The notes under the pieces: model-generated
The model's database searches: none
Seen by the model: the letters and a program-made list of their open reading frames with translations, nothing else
What the model was told of the DNA's origin: nothing
DNA from: a virus
DNA length: 23,876 nt
IMG/VR virus record: IMGVR_UViG_3300006030_000106
Location: 1 to 23,876 of that record
Direction: 5' to 3' (one strand)
Shown here: positions 1 to 6,939 of the stretch, in pieces
How positions within the stretch are numbered: the stretch's first letter is position 1
Layout: each line of letters begins with the position of its first letter
Translations under genes and position numbers: made by a program

Positions 1-43
1 TGCCTCTGTGCGCTTGGTTGAAATTGGGAGTTTGATTTTTGCC

Positions 44-505
44 ATGGGAAAAGGACGCAAACCAACACCAAAAGCTATCCTCAAAATCCGTGGTTCCCGT
101 ATCCGCGGGCCGCACGCTCGCGGCATCGACGCCCCGCCCGGCGTGCCACCGGCTCCGGCGTGGCTGGCCGATGTCGCCCGCGAAGAGTGGGATCGAATCG
201 TGCCGATGCTGGAAGCCAGCAAGGTGATGAGCCCGCGGCATCAACAAACGCTCGCCGCCTACTGCGACTCGTTTGCCGACATGGTCCAGGCCGATGCCGA
301 ACTCAAGGCAAACGGCACGACCATCATGGACGACAAAGGTAGAGTGAGTAATCACCCGGCTTGGCTGCGAAAGCGAGACGCACGGAATCAGATGTTGAAG
401 TTCGCAGCGGAGTTTGGGCTGACGGCATCTGCACTGGCGAGGGTTTCCGCCGTTGACGAAAAGAGCCCGGAAGACGAAGCGGCAGACGCCATCCTGTTCG
501 GGTGA
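44..505 (+). CDS. terS: Terminase small subunit, P27 family
   Basis: Small subunit of the DNA-packaging terminase, expected to recognise concatemeric phage DNA and hand it to TerL. The 153-residue product starts with a basic Gly/Lys/Arg segment (MGKGRKPTPKAILKIRGSR), as is usual for P27-type small subunits. A Pro-rich stretch (PPGVPPAPAWL) and a helical region with the A.EEWDRIVPML pattern follow, and the protein ends with an acidic tail. The same frame is open back to a GTG at position 8. I chose the ATG at 44 because the family N-terminus begins there and GGGAG lies upstream at 26-30. Its 3' end overlaps the possible start of terL, and terL and portal follow directly, which supports the call. 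The family assignment rests on recalled sequence pattern and context, not a database search. Confidence 0.85.
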   Translation: MGKGRKPTPKAILKIRGSRIRGPHARGIDAPPGVPPAPAWLADVAREEWDRIVPMLEASKVMSPRHQQTLAAYCDSFADMVQADAELKANGTTIMDDKGRVSNHPAWLRKRDARNQMLKFAAEFGLTASALARVSAVDEKSPEDEAADAILFG

Positions 506-2015
506 TTGCCGATGCGCGTCGTGTCGTGCGGTGCGATTCTTTGAGAAGCTGTTCACGCACGCAAAAGGCGAGCTAGGCGGCAAGCCTTTTGCGCTTCAGC
601 CCTGGCAACGCGACTACGTGCGGGCGCTGTTCGCGGAGAAAGACGGCAAGCGAACCGTGCGAACATCGCTGCTCGCCCTCCCTCGGAAAAATGGCAAGTC
701 GAGCCTGTGCGCCGGCATTGCCCTACGCCTCTTGCTCGAGGATGAGCCCGGCGTCGAGGTCTACTCGTGCGCCGCGTCTCGCGACCAAGCTCGCCTTGTT
801 TTCGATATGGCGAGGATTGCAGTCGAGCAGTCGCCAGTGCTGTCGAAACACTTGAAAGTATACCGAAACGCGATTGTGCGGGAGGAGACGCACGGCACCT
901 ACAAGGCACTGTCTGCCGAGGCTGGGATTCAGCACGGGCTTTCGGCGCACGGCGTCATCTTCGACGAGTTGCATGTCAGCGACCGCGAGATGTGGGAGGT
1001 GATGCTGTCGAGCCAGGGGGCAAGGCGGCAGCCGCTCACGGTGGCATTGACCACGGCTGGCTATGACCGCAAGAGCGTCTGCTGGGAGGTGTGGAAATAC
1101 GCGGAGCAGGTGGCAGCGGGGGCGGTCAAGGATGAAACTTTCCTGCCTGCCATCTACGCGGCTCCGATTGATGCCGATTGGAAGGACGAACGTACATGGG
1201 CGATTGCCAACCCTAATCTGGGCGTGTCGGTAAATCTCGATTTTCTGCGGAGCGAGTGTGCCCGAGCCGTAGAGATGCCGACATATGAAAACGCGTTCCG
1301 GCAGTTGTATTTGAACCAGTGGACCGAGCAAGACACTAGGTGGCTGCGGATGGATCACTGGGCTCGGGGCGGGCAGCCATGCCCGGTGACGCTCAATGGT
1401 CGCGAGTGCTGGGCGGGCCTTGATCTCGCGACCACGTTTGACACGACCGCATTTGTGCTGCTGTTTCCGCTTGAGGGTGGAAAGTATTGGGTGGAGCCTC
1501 ACTTCTGGATTCCAGAGGAGAACATGCGGGATCGGGTGCGGCGGGACAAGGTGGCTTATGACGTTTGGGCTCGCCAAGGCCATCTGCACCTGACACCGGG
1601 GAACGTCACCGACTTCGACCAAGTTCGTTCGGACATCAACGAACTCGCCAAGAAATACAACATCCGCCAGATCGGGGTGGATCGCTGGAATGCCACGCAG
1701 CTTGTGAATCAACTGAGCGGAGACGGGCTTCAGCTTTTAGGCTATGGGCAGGGCTACGGCTCAATGTCAGGGCCGAGCCTCGTTCTTGAGTCGCTTGTCG
1801 TCTCGGAAAAGCTGTTGCACGGCGGGCATCCGGTGCTCGCGTGGCAGGCCGGGAACGTGGCGATTCAGAAGGACCACAACGGCAACATCAAGCCCAGCAA
1901 GGCAAAGAGTAACGAACGCATTGACGGCATCGTGGCCCTCGTCATGGCTCTCGGCGTTCACGCGTCGCAAGAGGTGAAAGGGCCGGCAATGGAGCCTTCC
2001 ATCCTCATCCTATGA
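453..2015 (+). CDS. terL: Terminase large subunit (ATPase-nuclease)
   Basis: Motor and nuclease of DNA packaging. With a TTG start at 453 the product is 520 residues. The Walker A-like segment LPRKNGKSS lies near residues 76-84 and the Walker B segment VIFDE near 168-172, with acidic D171/E172. The C-terminal RNase H-like nuclease shows the expected acidic positions in GLDLA, GVDRW and the late RIDGIVALV segment. Length and order fit a full-length TerL. The start is uncertain. TTG 453 overlaps terS by 53 bases and adds a Lys/Arg-rich stretch and a Cys cluster (CSGDCRCASC). GTG 531 would avoid the overlap and begin at VRFFEKLF, close to where many relatives start, but it has no visible Shine-Dalgarno. 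The stop overlaps the portal start (ATGA). Confidence 0.93.
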   Translation: MTKRARKTKRQTPSCSGDCRCASCRAVRFFEKLFTHAKGELGGKPFALQPWQRDYVRALFAEKDGKRTVRTSLLALPRKNGKSSLCAGIALRLLLEDEPGVEVYSCAASRDQARLVFDMARIAVEQSPVLSKHLKVYRNAIVREETHGTYKALSAEAGIQHGLSAHGVIFDELHVSDREMWEVMLSSQGARRQPLTVALTTAGYDRKSVCWEVWKYAEQVAAGAVKDETFLPAIYAAPIDADWKDERTWAIANPNLGVSVNLDFLRSECARAVEMPTYENAFRQLYLNQWTEQDTRWLRMDHWARGGQPCPVTLNGRECWAGLDLATTFDTTAFVLLFPLEGGKYWVEPHFWIPEENMRDRVRRDKVAYDVWARQGHLHLTPGNVTDFDQVRSDINELAKKYNIRQIGVDRWNATQLVNQLSGDGLQLLGYGQGYGSMSGPSLVLESLVVSEKLLHGGHPVLAWQAGNVAIQKDHNGNIKPSKAKSNERIDGIVALVMALGVHASQEVKGPAMEPSILIL

Positions 2016-3826
2016 TCGCACCAGCAAACCGCATCCTCTGGCTTCCTGAAGGCGACGCCCGCAGTTGGGACTACGAATCTGGCGGCTGGGCATCTGGCGG
2101 TCGCAACCCGTCAGGCGTGCGGATTGATCCAGAGTCGGCCTTGCGTGCAACGGTCGTGCTCGCCTGTGTGCGGGTGCTTTCGGCATCGGTCGCCGGGTTG
2201 CCGCTGCATCTGTACCGGCGGATGGCCGGCGGCGGGAAAGAGCTTGCTCGCGACAACCCGCTCTACCGCGTGCTGCACGACACGCCGAACTCCTGGCAGA
2301 CCAGCTACGAGTGGCGAGAGACTTTGATGCTCCACCTACTCACGCACGGCAACGCATACTGCGAGATTCGTGGGGCAGGGGAGTTGCGGCAGTTGATTCC
2401 GCTTCATCCCTCGCGGATGCGAGTCGAGCGGCTGGAGAACGGACGGCTGCGGTACACGTACCGCGAAACTGGCGGCTCATCGACCGTCTATTCGCAGGAC
2501 GCCATCATGCACCTGCGGTGGCTTTCTGACGACGGCGTGAACGGGATGGTGCCGGTGGACATTGCTGGCGATGCCATCGGGCTGGCTCGCGCCTTGGAGA
2601 TTCACGGGGCGGCGTTCTTCGGCAATGGAGCCCGGCCTGGGCTTGTGCTTACGACCGATCAGATGCTTTCGCCCGAGGCTGCCGAGAACACGCGAAACCA
2701 GTGGGAGCGTGCCCATCGCGGCCCAGATCGAAGTCATCGCGTGGCGGTGCTTCAAGGCGGGCTGAAGATCGACGCCTATGGCGGGAACAATCAGGAAAGC
2801 CAATTTCTCGAGGCGCGGCGATTTCAGGTCGAGGAGATTTGCGGGCGGATCTACGGCGTGCCGCCTCACCTCATTGGCGACCTCTCGCGTTCTTCGTTCA
2901 GCAATATCGAGCAGCAGTCGCTCGACTACGTGCAGAATGGACTGATGCCGTGGTTGCGTCGGTTTGAGTCTGCCATTACCCGCGACCTCTTGACCGACGA
3001 CGAGACGTTCGCTGAGTTCGACGTTCGCGGTGCTCTGCGGGCCGACGCTGCGGGGCGCTCGGCGTTTTACAACACGATGGCTCAGTTGGGCGTCTTCAGC
3101 GTCAACGAGATTCGCGGGTTCGAGAATCTGAACCCCGTCGATGGCGGCGACATTCGCGTGGTGCCGCTGAACATGCAGACGCTTGAGCAGGCGAACGCAG
3201 CGGCTCAGTTGGCGATGGCTCCCGCGGCCGAGCCCGTGGCTGAGGAGATTGTGGTCGACGAGCCGGCGACCCCGGCGGATGCCCCAACTGTGCTCGGTGT
3301 CCTTGACCAATACCGTCAAGGCGTCATCACCATTGAGGCAGCGAAGGCGTTGCTCCAGGCGGCATTCCCGCAGACGCCCGAGGTGATGGTTGACACCATT
3401 CTCGCTGGCGTGGTGGTGCCAGAGCCAGAGCCAGAGCCCGAGCCGGTGCTGCCCGAGTCCCTCGTTGCCTCCCTGCCGGCCAGCCGAGCGATGACGATCT
3501 CGGTGGACTTCGACCGCACGTTCGCGGCTGACCCCGCTCTGTGGGGCGAGTTCGCCCGCAAGGCGGTAGCAGACGGCAACAGCGTGGTGATGGTCTCCCG
3601 TCGCCCCGAGGAAGACCGCGACGAAGTGACGCAGACGCTAGGCGAGTACGCGGAGGCGTTCTCCCAGGTGCTGCTGGTCGGCGGCGAGACGCTCAAGGAT
3701 GACGCGGCAAAGGCGGCCGGCATTGACGTTGACGTGTGGGTGGACGATTCGCCGCAGACGGTGAAGCCGCCGAAACCTTGCGAAGATTGTGCCGACAAGC
3801 CGAAATCGCGGAGTCGGAAAAAGTGA
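2012..3826 (+). CDS. HK97-type portal protein with C-terminal HAD-phosphatase-like domain
   Basis: Residues 1 to about 395 read as an HK97-family portal, the dodecameric ring through which DNA enters and leaves the head. Seen are the N-terminal VVLACVRVLSASVAGLPLHLY segment, the LLTHGNAYCEI core, FQVEEICGRIYGVPPHLIG and the late VNEIRGFENLNPVDGGD. Relatives usually stop near 400-450 residues; this one has 604. A helical segment (about 425-465) and an acidic Pro/Glu linker (about 469-480) lead into a HAD-like domain at about 494-581. That domain has motif I DFDRT (D499, D501), motif II VMVSRR (S529), a motif III Lys candidate (K562 or K567) and motif IV VDDSP (D578, D579). The tail has a CEDC pair and basic residues. 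The gene starts inside the terL stop and ends in a GTGA overlap with the kinase gene. The portal call is firm. The HAD call rests on all four motifs in order, and its activity is inferred. Confidence 0.88.
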   Translation: MIAPANRILWLPEGDARSWDYESGGWASGGRNPSGVRIDPESALRATVVLACVRVLSASVAGLPLHLYRRMAGGGKELARDNPLYRVLHDTPNSWQTSYEWRETLMLHLLTHGNAYCEIRGAGELRQLIPLHPSRMRVERLENGRLRYTYRETGGSSTVYSQDAIMHLRWLSDDGVNGMVPVDIAGDAIGLARALEIHGAAFFGNGARPGLVLTTDQMLSPEAAENTRNQWERAHRGPDRSHRVAVLQGGLKIDAYGGNNQESQFLEARRFQVEEICGRIYGVPPHLIGDLSRSSFSNIEQQSLDYVQNGLMPWLRRFESAITRDLLTDDETFAEFDVRGALRADAAGRSAFYNTMAQLGVFSVNEIRGFENLNPVDGGDIRVVPLNMQTLEQANAAAQLAMAPAAEPVAEEIVVDEPATPADAPTVLGVLDQYRQGVITIEAAKALLQAAFPQTPEVMVDTILAGVVVPEPEPEPEPVLPESLVASLPASRAMTISVDFDRTFAADPALWGEFARKAVADGNSVVMVSRRPEEDRDEVTQTLGEYAEAFSQVLLVGGETLKDDAAKAAGIDVDVWVDDSPQTVKPPKPCEDCADKPKSRSRKK

Positions 3827-4956
3827 TCGCCGTCTTCCGCCCATCGCGAGTCGGTGACGCCGACGCCGTGCTGCGGTGCGTTCGGATTCTGCGGGCAGTG
3901 CAGGCAGGCATTGAGCGGCGAGACTGCGGAACCGGTGCCGGCGGGTTCAAGCCAGGAAACAAGTGTGCGGGCGGCGGCGGAGGGAGTGATTCAAGCGGCA
4001 GCGGCGACTCAAGTGCTGGTGCCGGCAGCGACTCGGTGGATTCCGGCGGCGGCGGTGCAGATGGGCCGGCACATGTGAAGGGGAGTAAGGCTCACGACGA
4101 GAGAGAGTCGCACAGGAAGACTAGGCGTGTTGAGGACTACCCGGAGGTTCGGCAGAGCGAAGACCACACCTCCGTGCGGCACACTGTTTCGGAGCCGCGC
4201 TACGACAGCAACGGACAATACATGCCTCCCGACAAGCCTTCCGACTGGACTCCAGAGCGGCAGGCGATGCACCGCGAGATCATCGCCGACGCGACCGCTG
4301 GCGTTCCACGATCAGAACAGCCAACGCTCTACATGATGGGCGGCGGGCCGGCGGCCGGAAAAAGCAGCATCATCAAAAGCGGAGACGTGAAGCATCCTGA
4401 CAAGCACGTCCTGTCAAATCCTGACGACCTAAAGGAGGATCTGCCGGAGTATCGTGCTGGATTGGCGGCCGGAGATCATCGTGCGGCTAGGGTCGCTCAC
4501 GAGGAGTCTTCATACCTGAACAAGCAGGTCATGAATGCCGCTGCCAGAAACGGGCAAGACGTTGTGTGGGATGGCACTGGCGACAACAGCATTGACAAGC
4601 TAGATCAGCAAGTTCGCGTGCTCAAGGATCGCGGCTACAAAGTGCAGGCCGACTACGTGACCTGCGACACGGAACTTGCGGTAGAAAGATCTAACGCCAG
4701 GGCCGCCAAGACCGGCAGGGCAGTGCCACCGGACGCCATCCGCGAAACGCACGCTCGCGTATCTGAAATCTGGCCCGAGGCCGTGAGCCGCGGACTGTTT
4801 GACCGCAGCGACCTCTACGACACCAATAGCGGCGGCAAGCCCGTGCTCATTGCCCGGGCGCGTGGCACAACCCTCGAGGTACTCGACAAGGCCGCCTACA
4901 AGCGCTTTCTGGATAAAGCCAAGCGCGGCAAGAGATCTATCCGCAAGGCCCGCTAG
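3823..4956 (+). CDS. Zeta-toxin-like P-loop kinase with Gly-rich linker
   Basis: The 377-residue product starts at GTG 3823, which overlaps the portal stop (GTGA) with GGAG nine bases upstream; the frame is open back to 3736. The N-terminus carries the motif CGTGAGGFKPGNKC (residues 35-48) and then a Gly/Ser/Asp-rich flexible stretch. The kinase domain begins near residue 165: Walker A GGGPAAGKSS (K180), the possible catalytic acid in NPDDL (D201/D202), HEESS (226-230), WDGTGDN (D250) and the ERSNARAAKTGR segment with R289, R293 and R299. This is the order seen in zeta/PezT toxins, which phosphorylate UDP-N-acetylglucosamine. The actual substrate is unknown. No epsilon antitoxin was recognised next to it. 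Its place after portal, where MuF-type head proteins or cargo often sit, suggests a head-associated or virion-carried enzyme; that part is inference. Confidence 0.82.
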   Translation: MIAVFRPSRVGDADAVLRCVRILRAVQAGIERRDCGTGAGGFKPGNKCAGGGGGSDSSGSGDSSAGAGSDSVDSGGGGADGPAHVKGSKAHDERESHRKTRRVEDYPEVRQSEDHTSVRHTVSEPRYDSNGQYMPPDKPSDWTPERQAMHREIIADATAGVPRSEQPTLYMMGGGPAAGKSSIIKSGDVKHPDKHVLSNPDDLKEDLPEYRAGLAAGDHRAARVAHEESSYLNKQVMNAAARNGQDVVWDGTGDNSIDKLDQQVRVLKDRGYKVQADYVTCDTELAVERSNARAAKTGRAVPPDAIRETHARVSEIWPEAVSRGLFDRSDLYDTNSGGKPVLIARARGTTLEVLDKAAYKRFLDKAKRGKRSIRKAR

Positions 4957-5120
4957 TTAAGAAGCATGTCGGGAGACTGCCCGTTGGCGATCATCTCCGC
5001 GACCTGTTTCTTGACCTTCTCAAAGTAGGCTTTTGCCTCATCGCCTTTGATGCTGGGCGTGTCTTTGCCCATGATTGCATCGCCTAAGAGCTGATTCAGC
5101 GCATCGCCATCGAGTGCCAT
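4953..5120 (-). CDS. Small acidic-helical protein of unknown function
   Basis: A 55-residue product starting at ATG 5120 with a strong Shine-Dalgarno (AGGAG, seven bases upstream). The same frame is open to 5147, but that start has no such site. The sequence is probably all-helical (ALNQLLGDAIMG, then EAKAYFEKVKKQVAEMIANG) with no Cys and no membrane segment. I do not recognise the family. It is the last gene of the inverted cassette. Its stop codon overlaps the stop codon of the zeta-like kinase tail to tail (4953-4956), so transcripts from the two strands must run into each other here. An antitoxin role against the kinase is conceivable from position alone and is not supported by any sequence likeness to epsilon that I can see. 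Confidence 0.72.
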   Translation of the reverse strand: MALDGDALNQLLGDAIMGKDTPSIKGDEAKAYFEKVKKQVAEMIANGQSPDMLLN

Positions 5121-5176
5121 GATACGTCTCCTGTGATTCCGCATCATACCACCGCTGAATCTAGAACGCCCTCCGC

Positions 5177-5449
5177 TCAGAGCAGCATCTCGCCGGTCAC
5201 GACGTATTGCTCGGCCAGCTTTTCCATCGCGCGGATCGTGACCACGTACTCATGCCATCCGGCCTTGTGCTGGGCTGCAGGCGTCAGTGCGTCAGCGGTA
5301 AGCGTGCCGGTGTGAGTGATGCCGCGACCCTTCAAGACGAGCGGCGTCTCGATGTAGTAGTGATTCCCGTAGTGGCCCAGGTGGGCCTCAATCTGCGAAT
5401 CCTCGCGCCGCTTCTCGCCCATCTCCGGGTGGAAAAAGTGCATCCCCAT
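5177..5449 (-). CDS. Unrecognised 90-residue protein in inverted cassette
   Basis: The product is 90 residues. It starts at ATG 5449 behind an almost perfect Shine-Dalgarno (AAAGGAGGTG); a second in-frame ATG at 5443 is also possible. The N-terminus is His-rich (MHFFHPEMG, then HLGHYGNHYY). The middle reads VLKGRGITHTGTLT and the C-terminal half has a conserved-looking HKAGWHEYVVT segment followed by a helix. The pattern looks like a small mixed alpha/beta protein without a signal peptide or membrane segment. I do not recognise a named family. It lies between the 55-residue gene and the DUF3560 gene, on the same strand and with the same style of ribosome binding site, so it is probably co-transcribed with them. 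Confidence 0.75.
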   Translation of the reverse strand: MGMHFFHPEMGEKRREDSQIEAHLGHYGNHYYIETPLVLKGRGITHTGTLTADALTPAAQHKAGWHEYVVTIRAMEKLAEQYVVTGEMLL

Positions 5450-5480
5450 GTGTCACCTCCTTTTGCCTCACCGAACCACA

Positions 5481-5503
5481 CCGGGCGGCCCTGTGCCACC
5501 CGG
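5481..5503 (-). other. Intergenic GC-rich hairpin inside inverted cassette
   Basis: CCGGGCGG (5481-5488) pairs with CCACCCGG (5496-5503) around a seven-base loop. This is eight pairs with one G-T wobble. It lies between the DUF3560 stop and the ribosome binding site of the 90-residue gene. There is no T-run after it on either strand, so it is not a clear terminator. It may stabilise or punctuate the cassette mRNA. Confidence 0.4.
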
Positions 5504-5510
5504 CGACCCG

Positions 5511-6257
5511 TCACCCCACTGCTGCGGGCAGTTGCGCCCGATAGCCAATCCAGCCACCGCCCGACCACCGGAACCCCGCGGCCTTGAGATCATTCAGAAC
5601 CTCGCGTGCCGGCTTCTCGGCAAAGGTCACTCGGACAAACTCGCCGCCCTCGATCAGAACCCCCCCCGCTGCCTCCTGGGCCGCCTCTGACCGCTGCGCC
5701 GTCTGCTCAACGAGGGCGAGCCGCTTCCGGTCTGCAGCGATCTGCTGCCGCAGGTTCGACAGGGCGTAGGGCGGGTACGGATGAGGCTCCCAGGAGTATT
5801 GCGGGACGTAGTTTCGAATCCGCTCTGCCTCTGCCTCGCTGAGCCCGTCAGGCATGACGCCGGTCTTCTGGAACTTGGCATGCGCCTTGTTGACCACTTT
5901 CATCCGCTCAACGATTCGCTCCCGATCGGCCATCCGCCTCTTGAGCTGCTCGGCGGCATCGGCGTCATCGGTGAAGATCGTCCGGTTGAGCGCCCGCTCA
6001 ATGTTGGCGGCCTTCCGGCTGTGCTCGTCGGCCATCTTGGCCGACTCCACCCCGGCGTTCATGTTTGCCACGATTCGAGCGGCGTCACGTCGGTGCCTGC
6101 GCTCGGAGTGGTGGCCGACAAGAATCGGCTGCCCGAACGGGATTCCGTCGGCGACCGTCTTGGCGGTCTGAAACGCCGCGCCCGCCTTGGCGGCCCGCTT
6201 CGCGGCCCACTCATGCCGCAACTCCGCTCGCCGCTCCATCCTTTCCCGCATGGTCAT
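5511..6257 (-). CDS. DUF3560 domain protein
   Basis: The product is 248 residues. The N-terminal half is strongly basic and helical and contains the hallmark GQPILVGHHSERRHRRD at about residues 42-58, which I recognise from DUF3560 proteins of plasmids and phages. A long helical region follows. The end (about 208-238) is a small domain, VRVTFAEKPAREVLNDLKAAGF followed by RWSGGGWIGY, which also occurs at the C-terminus of relatives. The molecular role of DUF3560 is unknown; relatives often sit in plasmid or phage early regions with anti-restriction or DNA-metabolism genes. The start is ATG 6257 with GGAAGGTG upstream; ATG 6251 is an alternative. It is the largest gene of the minus-strand cassette. 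Confidence 0.82.
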   Translation of the reverse strand: MTMRERMERRAELRHEWAAKRAAKAGAAFQTAKTVADGIPFGQPILVGHHSERRHRRDAARIVANMNAGVESAKMADEHSRKAANIERALNRTIFTDDADAAEQLKRRMADRERIVERMKVVNKAHAKFQKTGVMPDGLSEAEAERIRNYVPQYSWEPHPYPPYALSNLRQQIAADRKRLALVEQTAQRSEAAQEAAGGVLIEGGEFVRVTFAEKPAREVLNDLKAAGFRWSGGGWIGYRAQLPAAVG

Positions 6258-6266
6258 GGTTCACCT

Positions 6267-6721
6267 TCCTTTCGTTGTTGGGAAATCACAGAATCACTTG
6301 CCGCCGGCCATACCGGGCGGCCCCGGCGGGCACCTCCCAGTTGGCTTCGGCGTATCCAGGCAGCCTTCCGACCGCAGCGTTCTTGATCCACCGCAGATAC
6401 TTCTCTGCGTCGCTGCCATCCCACTGGTCCCAATCGCAGCACTGGTACTCAAGGCATTGGGCGGCCTTGAGGATCTCGACAAGCTCGAGGTCAAGCCTGC
6501 CAACCTTTTCGGCCGCCTCCTCAGCCGGGTCGCCGTAGCGATCGGTCAGGGCGTTCAGGTTGGCCTGCTTCAACACTTGGAACAACTTGCCATGCTGCGG
6601 GAACCCGGCCCCTCGGCACTTATCCGCGAAGCAGCAGATCGCGGTGATGTGGTCGTCACTGACAAGGAAAGCGCTCATCTTCCACCGTCCTTTCTTGTTT
6701 GAGAATCAGCCACTTGCCGCC
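6267..6721. repeat. Imperfect direct repeats flanking the 130-residue gene
   Basis: The spacer at 6267-6305 and the spacer at 6688-6721 share the blocks TCCTTTC, AGAATCA and CACTTGCCGCC in the same order, with small insertions between them. The 11-base block is identical in both. They bracket the gene at 6286-6678 and include the ribosome binding site of the gene on one side and the 3' end of the gene on the other. They could be recombination junctions that allow gene exchange in the cassette, or duplicated leader DNA. Confidence 0.5.
6286..6678 (-). CDS. Conserved phage/plasmid protein of unknown function, 130 residues
   Basis: The product starts MSAFLVSDDHITAICCFAD. It has a middle part with ALTDRYGDPAEE and the pattern ILKAAQCLEYQCCDWDQWD in the second half. 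This N-terminal block plus the later Cys-containing helix ending in YQC resembles a widespread uncharacterised family in phages and mobile elements; I cannot give a name or function. There are five Cys, two as CC pairs, so metal binding is possible but no classical zinc motif is present. The start is ATG 6678 with AAAGGACGG upstream. Related spacer DNA flanks the gene on both sides, which hints that it moves as a unit. Confidence 0.78.
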   Translation of the reverse strand: MSAFLVSDDHITAICCFADKCRGAGFPQHGKLFQVLKQANLNALTDRYGDPAEEAAEKVGRLDLELVEILKAAQCLEYQCCDWDQWDGSDAEKYLRWIKNAAVGRLPGYAEANWEVPAGAARYGRRQVIL

Positions 6722-6936
6722 ATCACTGCCATCATCTTCGCGTTCGGACCCCAGTAGTGACCGATCAGTTCCCCGGTGTATGCCTTGATGGCGGTCCACG
6801 GAAACTGCTCGGTCTTGGTGTTGGCGTACTTGTAAATGACGCCAACCACAACATCTCCACGCTTCACGAGGTACTCGTTCGGGACGTTTCGCCCGGTCGC
6901 CTTCTTGTAAAGCTCAACGGTCACTGCCTTGGACAT
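6706..6936 (-). CDS. Unrecognised 76-residue protein
   Basis: The product starts at ATG 6936 behind AAAGGAGAG. It is a small, moderately basic protein: an N-terminal strand-helix (AVTVELYKKATGR), a DVVVGVIYKY strand and a segment FPWTAIKAYTGELIGHYW. It has no Cys, no signal peptide and no membrane span. I do not recognise it. It sits four bases from the next minus-strand gene at 6940-7185 and shares the cassette's strong ribosome-binding style, so it is very likely expressed with its neighbours. Confidence 0.72.
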   Translation of the reverse strand: MSKAVTVELYKKATGRNVPNEYLVKRGDVVVGVIYKYANTKTEQFPWTAIKAYTGELIGHYWGPNAKMMAVMAASG

Positions 6937-6939
6937 CGC

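Noticed and set aside
723-1712. Long minus-strand open frame (329 codons) inside the terminase large subunit gene
   Set aside because: It is fully antisense to a well-supported gene, has no family-like motif, and is expected in GC-rich DNA where codon bias keeps the opposite frame open.
2477-3319. Minus-strand open frame of 280 codons opposite the portal gene
   Set aside because: It is an antisense shadow of portal codons without motifs or a credible start.
3736-3822. Earlier start for the kinase gene
   Set aside because: It would overlap the portal end by 91 bases. GTG 3823 has a well-spaced GGAG and a stop/start overlap typical of this operon.
5481-5503. Terminator within the inverted cassette
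   Set aside because: The stem is present but no T-run follows on either strand, so it was kept only as a hairpin.
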